A stretch of DNA of 64,000 bases from positions 1,416,974 through 1,480,973 of the forward strand of contig NZ_DF968181.1 of NCBI RefSeq assembly GCF_001192795.1, given 5' to 3'. A model generated the notes under the pieces. It ran no database searches. It was given only the letters and a program-made list of their open reading frames with translations, and was not told where the DNA came from. The translations under genes and the position numbers were made by a program. Below are positions 28,755 to 37,497 of the stretch, piece by piece; position 1 is the first letter of the stretch; each line of letters begins with the position of its first letter. This DNA comes from Flexilinea flocculi (GTDB lineage: Bacteria; Chloroflexota; Anaerolineae; Anaerolineales; Anaerolineaceae).

Positions 28755-28915
28755 GAAATTTGAAAAGGCTTTTTTGTTTATTTGAAAAGTCAATCCATAT
28801 TTCGAACAGCAGATGAAAGAAATACCACATCCGATAATGAAAATTCTATTTTCATAGGAATTGCTGGAATTATTTTCTCTTTTTTCACAAGGCGTTTTCA
28901 AATTTTGATTACTGA
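28755..28915. repeat. Composite intergenic repeat with alternative core
   Basis: The left end is ATCGAAATTTGAAAAGGC. An internal segment at 28797-28867 (CATATTTCGAACAGCAGATG to AGGAATTGCTGG) matches 3726-3802. The right end is GCGTTTTCAAATTTTGATTACTG. It looks like two family members nested or recombined. It fills the gap before the aminotransferase gene. Confidence 0.6.
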
Positions 28916-28931
28916 AGATGAAAGGACAGGC

Positions 28932-29783
28932 ATGGGACATAATTTTTGGAAAATGATCAGAAATGAAAATGACTATGAGATGTTACCAGTATCCCGACAG
29001 GACTGCAGATCCATTCGCGACACCCAGAATTTTACTCCGGAAGGCGCTTATACAACTTTCCGAACCTATGATCGATATAAAGTTTTGAACCTTTCTCAAC
29101 ATTTCTCCAGGCTTGAAGAGACATCCAGCCTGGCAGGATTTCAAATTTCTCTTTTGCGTTTGTCGTTAAAAAAACGTCTGACAGAAATCATTGATCAATT
29201 TGATGAAGGCGAATTAAGGATTCGACTCACTGTTGATTTGACGAATGAAATCGGTACAATTTATGCTGCCATCGAAAAACTGACAATTCCTTCATTGGAG
29301 CTGTATCAGAATGGAATTGAAGTCATTTCAACACGTATGCATCGTGAAAATCCGAAGGCAAAGCTAAATAACTTCCTCGAAAAAGCCGATGAGGCAAAAA
29401 AGAGTGCCGGAAGAGATTATGAAGAAATTATCATGGTTAATGAGGAAGATGAAATTCTTGAAGGTTTAAGCAGCAATTTCTATGGGATTCAGAATCAAAA
29501 GATTTTTACTGCTGAAAAAGGTGTATTATCTGGAACGACGAGGAATTTTATCCTCAAGCTTGCAGAAAAGGTAGCTATTCCGGTAATACTTGAACCGATT
29601 CGACTAAATCAGATCGGAGCGCTGGATGAAGCTTTTATCACCAGTACCAGCCGATCAATTCTTCCCATCTGTTCGATTGACAAGGTTAAGATCGGCAGCA
29701 AGGTACCAGGAGAATTAACGATGCGGCTGATGAAATCATTTCGGCTGGAGCTTGAATTCTATCTTGAAGATTTGCGATACTAA
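28932..29783 (+). CDS. Class IV aminotransferase (BCAT/aminodeoxychorismate lyase family)
   Basis: The product has 283 residues, a PLP fold type IV enzyme. Visible are the TTFRTYDRYKVLNLSQHFSRLEET substrate-entry region, the lysine-rich NPKAKLNNFLEKADEAKK segment, EILEGLSSNFYG and the phosphate-binding SGTTRNFILKLAEK and FITSTSRSILP ends. Branched-chain aminotransferase, D-amino acid aminotransferase and PabC share this fold, so the substrate is not decided. The start at 28932 follows AAAGGACAGG. A longer open frame upstream is repeat DNA and not part of the gene. Confidence 0.85.
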   Translation: MGHNFWKMIRNENDYEMLPVSRQDCRSIRDTQNFTPEGAYTTFRTYDRYKVLNLSQHFSRLEETSSLAGFQISLLRLSLKKRLTEIIDQFDEGELRIRLTVDLTNEIGTIYAAIEKLTIPSLELYQNGIEVISTRMHRENPKAKLNNFLEKADEAKKSAGRDYEEIIMVNEEDEILEGLSSNFYGIQNQKIFTAEKGVLSGTTRNFILKLAEKVAIPVILEPIRLNQIGALDEAFITSTSRSILPICSIDKVKIGSKVPGELTMRLMKSFRLELEFYLEDLRY

Positions 29784-29858
29784 GGAAGCCGTTTCCCAAA
29801 TATTTTCATGGAGAAAATTTCCTGTGAAAATGTTTCTCTGATTTTGAAAAACAGATCA

Positions 29859-29894
29859 AAAAAAGACGGAATGATTGTTCATTCCGTCTTTTTT
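29859..29894. terminator. Bidirectional terminator (aminotransferase / RHH gene)
   Basis: The 16-bp stem AAAAAAGACGGAATGA / TCATTCCGTCTTTTTT has a TTGT loop and T-runs on both strands. It serves the convergent aminotransferase and ribbon-helix-helix genes. Confidence 0.9.
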
Positions 29895-29936
29895 GATGAT
29901 TGATGACAGGTTCCGATACTCGCTCTTGAAATTTTT

Positions 29937-30113
29937 CTATTCATCTTTTTCGATATTTTCAAGCGCGAATTCCAGACATTGTACAACGAGATTATTTAAA
30001 GAGATGTTATTTTCTTTCGCGATTTTCTCCAGTTCCGAATTCAAGGACTCCGGAAATCGAAAAGTCTTAGATACAGCAGAAATACAGCCCTTTTTAATGT
30101 GAAATTCCCCCAT
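29937..30113 (-). CDS. Small ribbon-helix-helix DNA-binding protein
   Basis: This short frame encodes 58 residues. After a basic start it reads FRFPESLNSELEKIAKENNI then SLNNLVVQCLEFALENIEKDE, the strand-helix-helix pattern of Arc/MetJ-type repressors. GGAG lies 5 bases before the ATG. The minus-strand terminator at 29859-29894 follows it. Such proteins act as dimeric repressors or antitoxins. No toxin gene is adjacent, so a solitary regulator is more likely. The overlapping plus-strand frame is judged a shadow. Confidence 0.75.
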   Translation of the reverse strand: MGEFHIKKGCISAVSKTFRFPESLNSELEKIAKENNISLNNLVVQCLEFALENIEKDE

Positions 30114-30169
30114 GACAACTCCAGATATAAAAAAAGAATCATTGTATTAAAAAAATCAAGCAAATAAAA

Positions 30170-30283
30170 ATTCGAAATTTGGTATGGATTATTTGTTATT
30201 AGGTTGTCATTGCATTTCGTACATTAACAACATAATAACAAGCTTTTTTTATCAAAAGAATTTTCCAAAATTCGAATTGTTGC
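30170..30283. repeat. Intergenic hairpin repeat, copy 11
   Basis: The ends are ATTCGAAATTTGG and TTTTCCAAAATTCGAATTGTTGC. The hairpin arms TTGTTATTAGGTTGT (30193-30207) and 30227-30241 pair at 14 of 15 positions. The remainder of the 30114-30478 gap is AT-rich without a gene. Confidence 0.75.
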
Positions 30284-30478
30284 TAATTATTTTTAACAAA
30301 AAATAATTAACATAATTATTATATTTGATCTATTTGTTTTATGAAAAGGGAGAATATTAAGGTTTCCTTATAAAAAGGTTCTTTTTACTTCGACATTTGA
30401 TTTTCAAAATTTCATTCTTTTCTACTGAGATTTTTCAAAACTACAAATAGTGGATTATATTCATAAATGATCGGAAAT

Positions 30479-31771
30479 TTATTCTCCGTTTTTTTGTTTC
30501 TTTTCTTTATTTTTTTCAATCATCTGATTAATCTTCTTCATTCTATCGATTTTAGACCATTTTCCGAGTATTTCATCCTGATTCAGGAGTTCCACTCCTT
30601 TTTGCAGATACATGATCGCTAAATCATAATTCCGGAATTCTTTTTCGTATAGGTAAGCGGCTTGCAGACAACTTTTCAAGTCTCCTTCATCAGCCAATGC
30701 CTTATAAATTTGTATTGCTTTTTCCTTTGCGCCAATTTTCAGAAAAGTACCGGCTACTTTCTGTTTGTCGTGGTTTGACATATATGGATTGGTTAAGAAT
30801 GATTGGATGTCTGTTTCTTCCGGATCCAACAACGCGGAATTCCGGTAAAAATCAGGACCAGATAGCACGTAATCCGAAAAAAAATCCGAATCCCGCTTTT
30901 CGGATTGTGCGATTTGATTCAATAAGAGGAGAAAGGCACTTAAACTCAACACATCGATTTCATTATGGTAAGCGATTCCTGTTAAAACGGATCCATCTGA
31001 CGTGTTCAAAAAATCTCGATACAGTTCAGGCGCCATGAATCCCGGCACTTCCTGATCGTCACGCTGAATTTTTAACACTTCCTTTTCCATTGTGGATAGA
31101 CGACAGTTTGGCAGACTCTTGTTCCAGAATTTTCTGGCAATCGGCAGAAGATCGACATGCTGATTCTCAGAACAAAAATCGGGAATCATATGGAAATTAC
31201 ACCTGCCGCGAATCATGGGGATATCAAAGGATTTGCCATTATAAGTCAACAGAATCGGATATCGCGCAAAGGTCGTTTCAATCTGATATAAAAATGCTTT
31301 TTCATAGGTTAAATCTGGCAGTATTAATTGCTCAACAACATACTGATCCTCGATAAAGTGTCCCATTCCGATCATAAATACAAATGAAGCTGAATTTGCT
31401 GACAGCCCGCTGGTTTCTGTGTCCATTGCCAAGGTTTCCTGTATGTTGATTTCTCCAAAATCAATCATTGTGGAAAACAATCGGCTGTTAATGAGGTCCT
31501 GGTTCAGTCGGACTCTGCCATGCGTATACGATTTGGGATAGACGCAGCGATTGATAAAGTAAGGCCCATAGAAATTTTCATCGATATTGCCGTTAGGAAA
31601 TGCTTTTTCAAGCGCATGAAATATATCAACCGGTTGTTTTGGAGGTTCGTAGGGTTTTTCCGGCATTCCGAGTGTTACGCCGAGATTTTTTAGCTGCGAT
31701 AGAATATCACTCATGTTATTTTTTTGAAAATCATCAATTTCTTGAACCATATTTGCGAAAATCTTCAACAT
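30479..31771 (-). CDS. mrfB: MrfB/YprB-like DEDDh exonuclease with TPR-like C-terminus
   Basis: The product has up to 430 residues. The RNase H-like exonuclease core shows DTETSGLS (Exo I), TYNGKSFDIPMIRGRC (Exo II) and YHNEIDVLSLSAFLL (Exo III, with His and Asp of the DEDDh class). The last 110 residues form TPR-like helices (KIGAKEKAIQIYKALADEGD, AAYLYEKEFRNYDLAIMYLQKG). In Bacillus subtilis MrfB works with the helicase MrfA to repair mitomycin C adducts. Here it lies just downstream of the MrfA-like gene on the same strand. The start is uncertain: 31771, or an internal ATG at 31714, and none has a good ribosome site. Confidence 0.85.
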   Translation of the reverse strand: MLKIFANMVQEIDDFQKNNMSDILSQLKNLGVTLGMPEKPYEPPKQPVDIFHALEKAFPNGNIDENFYGPYFINRCVYPKSYTHGRVRLNQDLINSRLFSTMIDFGEINIQETLAMDTETSGLSANSASFVFMIGMGHFIEDQYVVEQLILPDLTYEKAFLYQIETTFARYPILLTYNGKSFDIPMIRGRCNFHMIPDFCSENQHVDLLPIARKFWNKSLPNCRLSTMEKEVLKIQRDDQEVPGFMAPELYRDFLNTSDGSVLTGIAYHNEIDVLSLSAFLLLLNQIAQSEKRDSDFFSDYVLSGPDFYRNSALLDPEETDIQSFLTNPYMSNHDKQKVAGTFLKIGAKEKAIQIYKALADEGDLKSCLQAAYLYEKEFRNYDLAIMYLQKGVELLNQDEILGKWSKIDRMKKINQMIEKNKEKKQKNGE

Positions 31772-31877
31772 ACCCTGTTTAAGATCAGCAATCTGTTATA
31801 TGAATAGACCATTAGAATAAAAAGGATTTTTTTTCTAATTATATAGTAGGATGTTCTTCTTTTTTTTTGAAAACGTT

Positions 31878-31966
31878 CATTCATTTGAAATATAGACTTA
31901 AAATTCGAATATAAGAGGAAAAAAATCATAACAACAAAGAATCCTCCCCATATTTTGAATTGCTGA
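31878..31966. repeat. Intergenic repeat, copy 12, overlapping the mrfA 3' end
   Basis: TCATTTGAAATATAGAC and AATTCGAATATAAGAGG are two left-type ends. AACAACAAAGAATCC and the right end ATATTTTGAATTGCTGAG complete the copy. The right 41 bp (31926-31966) are read as the C-terminus and stop codon of the helicase gene. Confidence 0.7.
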
Positions 31967-34472
31967 GCCCATTTCCAATGGCTAATGCTTCTTTTTTACC
32001 CCCGATGCCGATTTCGCCCGCCGGGCCAATACATCCGGGACATCCATCTTCGCATTCACAATTCGTGATCAGATCGAGAGTCGCCTGGATAATTTTCTCA
32101 GTATTTTGGAAAATTGACTGTGATAGTCCAATTCCCCCTGGTATTGTTTCAAAAATGTAAATGGCCGGCAAACCTTGAAAAGCCGCATTCTCCGGATCGG
32201 CAATGACATTCAAATCCGAAAGATCACATTCAAGGAATAGTGAAGCCATATGATGCAGTGCTGAGGCAAAACCAGATAATCCGCTGCGCATTTTAACCGC
32301 AGCTTCCACTCGTTGGTGGCAATTTCTGCAGAGAGTTATCAGGTTTTCCAATTGATTTGCAGAATCTGGATTTGAGAAGTTCCGAAAAGGCACAATGTGA
32401 TGAACCTGAAGGAATTTTTCTTCAGCCTGGATTCCGCAAAGTTGACAAGAAAATTGATCGCGCTGGATAATTTTTGATCGGATGATCGGCCAGTTTCTTC
32501 CATAATCATTGATTTCATTATTCCATAAAGACTCATGGACCAGATACTCCTGAAATTCCTTCTTCAATACGATCAGAAATGATTTTGTATCAAGCTTTTC
32601 TTCTGGCAGCGATAAAGGGCATTGATCCAGTATCTGATATGTTTCTATATCACGTTTCCGATAACCGGTAACTTGATCTGTAACGGTAACTTCTGCAACG
32701 TATATCGTTGCATGGATACCATCTCGGGACTCGATTATTTTCCCTGGAGTAACTTGACAGTTCCGAATAGCGTCTGTGGTATACCAGGTATTAAATTTTT
32801 CAGCCAAAGCAATATTTTCCTCAAGATCGAGTGAGCGAATCCGGTACGGTTCCCCGTTATGAAAATATATGGCTCCTTCATGAACCATCCAGTAACTTGA
32901 GAGTCGATCTACAATGCCAATACGAATCTTTTTGCCGAGGAGATCTTCGGAAATGATATTCACCTGATCCAGACTGCTATTTCGCAGAGAGACAACTTTT
33001 TGTGGAAGATCCGATTGAAACCAGAAATATTGTCCGCCGCTTTTTCTTGCGACTCCGGAGGATACGAGATAATCCAAAATATCCCGCGTTGCTTCGATCG
33101 ATAGATTGCCGAATGATTCTCCTTCGGAAAATGGAAATTCAAAGAGCGCACACTGAAGATGCTGGAACAAAATCAACAGGTTATCGGGATCAATTAGCGC
33201 CGGTTCAATCGTGTGATCCTGAATAAATTCCGGATGTTTCATGAGGTACTGATCGACAGGGTTTTGTGAACCGACCAGATAAAAGGATGAATCCTGCTGA
33301 TTTCTGCCTGCGCGTCCCATCCGTTGATAAAAGGATGCAATCGAACCCGGATAACCAATGGATATAACGCTGTCCATTTCGCCGATATCCATTCCTAATT
33401 CCAATGCATTTGTGGCAACAACACAACGATCTTCCCCCTGCTTTAATCCTTGTTCAATTTTTCTTCTTTCCTTCGGCAAATATCCAGATCGATACCCGTT
33501 AACTTCAACGCCAAGATCACGGAGCCTGCGGACGGCAGTTTCTACCGACTGCCTGGATTGGCTGAAAATCAAGAGTTGATGATCCTTTTTTTTCAGAATG
33601 TCGGCAGAAAGCCTGGCTGAAGTATGGATTGATCCTGCACGAAGGTGCAGTTGATCATCAACGATTGGCGGATTGATAAAGAGAATACTTCTTTTTCCTT
33701 TTCCGGATGTATCTTCAGAAAATTCCTCCATTGGACTCCCTATCAATTTTTCTGCCAGAACTCTGGCATTGGATAAGGTGGCGGAACAAAGGATGTATTG
33801 CTCATTGTGAATTTGGCTTTTATAGCGGTGTAGAATTCGATCAAGACGACGGAAAACATTGGCGGTATGGGATCCAAAAATTCCACGGTAGATGTGGACT
33901 TCATCAATCACGATGTATTGGAGCTGCTGTAAAAAATGAGACCAGTTTACGTGATAGGGCAGTATGCCCAGATGCAGCATATCCGGATTTGTTATAATCA
34001 CCCGAGCGGTTTTACGGATAGCGGTTCGTTGATAGGATGGTGTATCACCATCATAAATCATAATATTGGAAGCTTTTTCAGGAATCATCCGAACAAGACT
34101 TTGACGCTGGTCTTGAGCGAGCGCTTTTGTCGGAAAAATCAGCAGAGCGGTTGATTGTGAATCGGATAAAAGCAGTTCCAGAATCGGAATTTGATAGCAC
34201 AGGCTTTTACCGCTGGATGTTCCGGTGGAAATGACAATGTTCTTTCCTGAGGTAATCGCTTTCAATGCATCAAGCTGATGTTTATATAAAAAACGGATAT
34301 TCTGCACGGAAAGCGTTCTTTTAATATTATCCGAGATAAACTCCGGCATTGGGACATATACAGCTTCTTTTTCTGGAATTGTCCAGGAATAGCTAATTTC
34401 CCCTAAAGGATAAAATTTTTCTGACTTGTGCTCTGGATAATTTGATGCCATATTTAACCCAGATTCTATCAT
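31926..34472 (-). CDS. mrfA: MrfA/YprA-like DEAD/DEAH helicase with inserted HNH domain
   Basis: The product has 848 residues (or 841 from ATG 34451). Helicase motifs are GTSSGKS (Walker A, about residue 79), IDEVHIY (motif II), SATLSN (III) and the C-terminal lobe with TNALELGMDIG and QRMGRAGR. At residues 671-721 lies an HNH/McrA-type nuclease module: CQLCG, LQVHHIVPF and LCRNCHQR. The MrfA Zn-binding C-terminus follows, with CECEDGCPGC cysteines. MrfA is a 3'-5' helicase that acts with MrfB in mitomycin adduct repair. The HNH insert is unusual and both catalytic His are present. The last 13 residues (from LSNSKYG) come from an intergenic repeat. Confidence 0.9.
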   Translation of the reverse strand: MIESGLNMASNYPEHKSEKFYPLGEISYSWTIPEKEAVYVPMPEFISDNIKRTLSVQNIRFLYKHQLDALKAITSGKNIVISTGTSSGKSLCYQIPILELLLSDSQSTALLIFPTKALAQDQRQSLVRMIPEKASNIMIYDGDTPSYQRTAIRKTARVIITNPDMLHLGILPYHVNWSHFLQQLQYIVIDEVHIYRGIFGSHTANVFRRLDRILHRYKSQIHNEQYILCSATLSNARVLAEKLIGSPMEEFSEDTSGKGKRSILFINPPIVDDQLHLRAGSIHTSARLSADILKKKDHQLLIFSQSRQSVETAVRRLRDLGVEVNGYRSGYLPKERRKIEQGLKQGEDRCVVATNALELGMDIGEMDSVISIGYPGSIASFYQRMGRAGRNQQDSSFYLVGSQNPVDQYLMKHPEFIQDHTIEPALIDPDNLLILFQHLQCALFEFPFSEGESFGNLSIEATRDILDYLVSSGVARKSGGQYFWFQSDLPQKVVSLRNSSLDQVNIISEDLLGKKIRIGIVDRLSSYWMVHEGAIYFHNGEPYRIRSLDLEENIALAEKFNTWYTTDAIRNCQVTPGKIIESRDGIHATIYVAEVTVTDQVTGYRKRDIETYQILDQCPLSLPEEKLDTKSFLIVLKKEFQEYLVHESLWNNEINDYGRNWPIIRSKIIQRDQFSCQLCGIQAEEKFLQVHHIVPFRNFSNPDSANQLENLITLCRNCHQRVEAAVKMRSGLSGFASALHHMASLFLECDLSDLNVIADPENAAFQGLPAIYIFETIPGGIGLSQSIFQNTEKIIQATLDLITNCECEDGCPGCIGPAGEIGIGGKKEALAIGNGLSNSKYGEDSLLL

Positions 34473-34490
34473 GAGTTGTCACGATAAAAC

Positions 34491-34599
34491 CAGCGGTTTG
34501 AAATAAGAAAAGGAGTATTTATTGTTTGGTCGTTTTTGCGCTACCAGTAAAAACAACACGAGAATCAGTTTTCTCTTTTTATTGATTTTGAATTACCGG
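34491..34599. repeat. Intergenic hairpin repeat, copy 13
   Basis: The ends are CAGCGGTTTGAAATAAG and TGATTTTGAATTACCGG. The core GTCGTTTTTGCGC / AAAAACAAC is a shortened hairpin. It is the first of two copies in the gap between the helicase start and the DUF4349 gene; no gene is seen in that gap. Confidence 0.65.
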
Positions 34600-34677
34600 G
34601 CTAAAACGAAAACAGGAATTCGAAAAATAAAAAGGAATCCTGGAAATATACCAGGATTCCTTTGCCCTTGTTATATG

Positions 34678-34789
34678 ATTCGAAATATTATACAGATTTT
34701 ATTGAGACGGTTAAAGGCTTTGTGCAAAAACAGCACAATAACATAATCACTCTTTTTTCAATAACTTCTCCAAATTTCGAATTGTTGAC
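34678..34789. repeat. Intergenic repeat, copy 14
   Basis: The copy begins GATTCGAAATATTATAC and ends TCTCCAAATTTCGAATTGTTGAC. Only the right hairpin arm (CAAAAACAGCACAATAAC) is clear. It ends 2 bp before the DUF4349 stop codon. Confidence 0.6.
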
Positions 34790-34791
34790 GA

Positions 34792-35754
34792 TTATTCATG
34801 CTTCAGTAAATCAGAAACTTCAGTGTTGATCTTTTCTTTTCGTTTATTTTTCTTCCTTACAGCTCTGACGATAAAGAATATCGGAAGACCGATTACGACG
34901 ATAAATGGAAGAACTGCGATAACAAAATAGGTGAGGATTTCAGCAAGAAGCTGACCAAAATCAATCAGCAACTGAACTGCGTTATTCAGGATCGGTTTAA
35001 TTGCCCAATCATGCGTTTCAATAATTTTCTCCGGCGGGATGGGATTAATAATGACATAAATCGAAGACAAAGCTGCACTTTCGTCCATGAATTTTATCTG
35101 TCCCTTCAGGATTTCAATTTGTGATTCGATATCAGAAATTTCATGGAAAACTGCCAGTGTCTCTTCTGCAGTTTCAGCAGTGTCCATAATTTCATATAAC
35201 TTTTTTCGCGTAGCCTCCAAACTGGATAATCTTGATTGCGAGTCGACATAATCACTGGTGATATCTTTGCCGGTAATTGTTTTTGAACTGACATGTTTTT
35301 CAACATCTGTCGTCAGTGATTCAATTGCTTGAAGCGCTTCATCCAGATAATCCGCAGAAACCCGGATTGTCGTCTCGCCATATGGCAACAGCGCTTCCGA
35401 TTGATAATAACGCTGCCCGTTGGTGGAATTGACAACATATCCGCCATATTGTACTGCCATACTGTTGATTTGATTCAACGCTTGGATCGGATCAATCACT
35501 TCAATTGTGATGGATGCATTTTTTACAATTTTTCTTTCCACGCCATCCGATTGTGGGAGGACAGAGACAGATTTTGAAACAGGCATTTCCTGACTGCCAG
35601 AATAAATTTCATCATACGCATACTCTGCGGTGCTTTCGGGATAGGGAGTACTGTAGTATTCAGCCAATGGCACACGGTTGTCCTGCCCTTTGCTTTTGCA
35701 GCCTGAGAGGAAAAGAGTTATGATGAAAACTGTTATAAGGATTTTATTTTTCAT
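34792..35754 (-). CDS. DUF4349 lipoprotein
   Basis: The product has 320 residues. The lipoprotein signal is ILITVFIITLFLSGC. A DUF4349 domain follows, with the pattern RKIVKNASITIEVIDP...MAVQYGGYVVNS...TTIRVSADYLDEALQAIES. A coiled coil lies around residues 185-235 (DSQSRLSSLEATRKKLYEIM, ISDIESQIEILKGQIKFMDE), then a C-terminal transmembrane helix with basic end (RAVRKKNKRKEK). The function is unknown; the family is an envelope protein of Gram-positive-type bacteria. GGAGG lies 8 bases before ATG 35754. It stands alone. Confidence 0.85.
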   Translation of the reverse strand: MKNKILITVFIITLFLSGCKSKGQDNRVPLAEYYSTPYPESTAEYAYDEIYSGSQEMPVSKSVSVLPQSDGVERKIVKNASITIEVIDPIQALNQINSMAVQYGGYVVNSTNGQRYYQSEALLPYGETTIRVSADYLDEALQAIESLTTDVEKHVSSKTITGKDITSDYVDSQSRLSSLEATRKKLYEIMDTAETAEETLAVFHEISDIESQIEILKGQIKFMDESAALSSIYVIINPIPPEKIIETHDWAIKPILNNAVQLLIDFGQLLAEILTYFVIAVLPFIVVIGLPIFFIVRAVRKKNKRKEKINTEVSDLLKHE

Positions 35755-35941
35755 AGAAAAGGCCTCCAATTTCATAATATCTTCAATCAATTAACTTATG
35801 ATCCCTATGAAAACGCAATTCTGAATCAAAAAAATGTGTTTACTTCTGCGATCAACAGGATTTTCCATTTATTTCTTGGATTCATCGCTATAACCATTGT
35901 ACGAAACTTAAACAACAAAGTTCCAATGAATTCAATCCGGG

Positions 35942-36068
35942 TCAGAAATTTGAAATATTGGGAGGATGCATCGTTGTTGTGATATTTTTGCGTATCGCGC
36001 AAAAGCCTCACAACAACGATTTTCCCCGGATTGATTCGAAATGAAAGTTGATATTTCGAATTACTGAC
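35942..36068. repeat. Intergenic hairpin repeat, copy 15
   Basis: The ends are TCAGAAATTTGAAATATTGGG and TTGATATTTCGAATTACTGAC. The hairpin has 13-bp perfect outer arms (35970-35982, 36008-36020) plus an inner TTTTGCG / CGCAAAA stem. An extra ATTCGAAATGAAAG lies inside the right part. The rest of 35755-36288 shows no gene apart from the coaBC terminator. Confidence 0.75.
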
Positions 36069-36222
36069 TCCGATTCAGTAATTAATAAATGGAAAAGTCT
36101 TTTATCCTTTTGATATTCTAAAGCGCTGAACAAGACTTGTTGATCTGTTATTCAAGCGACTCCAAAGGAAATCGAACTGATTGGTTCCATGAATCATTTT
36201 GTTTGTCTGCAAGATGAAAAGA

Positions 36223-36250
36223 AAAAAGCTGTTCATAAGAACAGCTTTTT
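36223..36250 (-). terminator. Terminator of the coaX-coaBC operon
   Basis: The stem AAAAAGCTGTTC / GAACAGCTTTTT has an ATAA loop. On the minus strand a T-run follows, about 40 bp after the coaBC stop. Confidence 0.85.
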
Positions 36251-36288
36251 AATAGAAGAATCGGGAATGTGACTCCTGCTTTTCTGCG

Positions 36289-37497
36289 TTAAAAGAATCG
36301 ATTGAGCTCTGCAATGATTTTTTCTGCCAGGTCGGATTTTTCCATCAGCGGCATTTCTTTTTTATTGCCGTCTGGAAAGAGGAAGAAAGCCCTGTTTTGG
36401 TCGACTTCAAAACCACTGTCTGACGAAGAAATATCATTTGCAATCATCATATCCAATTTCTTTTTGTTCAGTTTCTCGGAGGCATTTTTGATCAGATCCT
36501 GACTCTCGGCAGCAAATCCGAAAACCGCTTTTAAATTCGGCATACTGGAACGAATACCTGCTATTTCTCCTAAGATATCTTCGGTGGGTTCTAAATCAAT
36601 CTTGTGATAACCGCTCGATTTTTTAATTTTTTGTTGAGAAATTTGTTTGGGGCGAAAATCAGCGACGGCTGCGCACATGATCAGGGCGTCACAATCCGGC
36701 AAACGATCCAATAAATTGTTTTGCATCTCTTCTGCCGATTTCACCAACACCTTTTCGCATCCATAAGGAGCTTCCAATCCGGTAGGGGTGGTGACAAGAA
36801 TAACATCCGCTCCGGCATCTAAAGCTGCCTGTGCGATGGCATATCCTTGCTTCCCGGAGGAGCGATTGGTAATGAAACGTACCGGGTCAATGGCTTCCTG
36901 TGTCCCGCCTGCGGTAACCAGGATTCGCTTTCCTTTTAGATAATTGTCACGTGATAATAATAAACGTATCTTGCCAAAAATATCTGCTGGTTCGGACATC
37001 CTGCCGACACCGGCTAATCCGGAAGCGAGATGGCCTGAATCCGGACCGATGAAATGAATCCCGCGATCACGCAATATGGCGATATTTGCCTGAGTGGCTG
37101 GATTGTTATACATGTCGCCATCCATTGCAGGGACCGCTAACATCGGACAATGACTGGCCAAGATGGAAACCGCCAGCAGACTATCACCGAAACCATAAGC
37201 TAATTTTGCCATGAAATCGGCGGAAGCGGGAGCAATAACGATAAAATCCGCATTGTGCCCAAGTCCGATATGGGTGACATGCGTTTCACCTTCCCATAAA
37301 TCTTTGTCGGTAAATGCTTTACAGCCAGTAACAGACTGAAAGGTGAGCGGCGTGATGAATTTCTCAGCGCCTGGGGTTAATACCGCATTTACTTTAGCAC
37401 CGGCTTTCGTAAGGCGAGATGCCAAATCCACAGCTTTATAAGCTGCGATGGATCCAGTTACTCCAAGCAGAATCGATCGATTTTGAAACAGTTTCAT
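36289..37497 (-). CDS. coaBC: Bifunctional phosphopantothenoylcysteine decarboxylase/synthetase CoaBC
   Basis: The product has 402 residues from ATG 37497. The flavodoxin-like CoaC half starts ILLGVTGSIAAYKAVDLAS and has the conserved ALPAMDG-like AVPAMDGDMYNNPA active-site loop. The CoaB half begins GKRILVTAGGTQEAIDPVRF with ITNRSSGKQGYAIA and ends in an NDIS motif (MMIANDISSSDSGF). Together they convert phosphopantothenate to phosphopantetheine in CoA synthesis. The ATG overlaps the coaX TGA as ATGA, so the two CoA genes are coupled. Confidence 0.96.
   Translation of the reverse strand: MKLFQNRSILLGVTGSIAAYKAVDLASRLTKAGAKVNAVLTPGAEKFITPLTFQSVTGCKAFTDKDLWEGETHVTHIGLGHNADFIVIAPASADFMAKLAYGFGDSLLAVSILASHCPMLAVPAMDGDMYNNPATQANIAILRDRGIHFIGPDSGHLASGLAGVGRMSEPADIFGKIRLLLSRDNYLKGKRILVTAGGTQEAIDPVRFITNRSSGKQGYAIAQAALDAGADVILVTTPTGLEAPYGCEKVLVKSAEEMQNNLLDRLPDCDALIMCAAVADFRPKQISQQKIKKSSGYHKIDLEPTEDILGEIAGIRSSMPNLKAVFGFAAESQDLIKNASEKLNKKKLDMMIANDISSSDSGFEVDQNRAFFLFPDGNKKEMPLMEKSDLAEKIIAELNRFF

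Noticed and set aside
28782-28931. N-terminal extension of the class IV aminotransferase
   Set aside because: The extra 50 codons fall in repeat DNA matching 3726-3802. A good start with AAAGGACAGG lies at 28932.
29875-30102. Plus-strand 75-residue frame
   Set aside because: It is the antisense shadow of the ribbon-helix-helix gene and begins inside a terminator stem.
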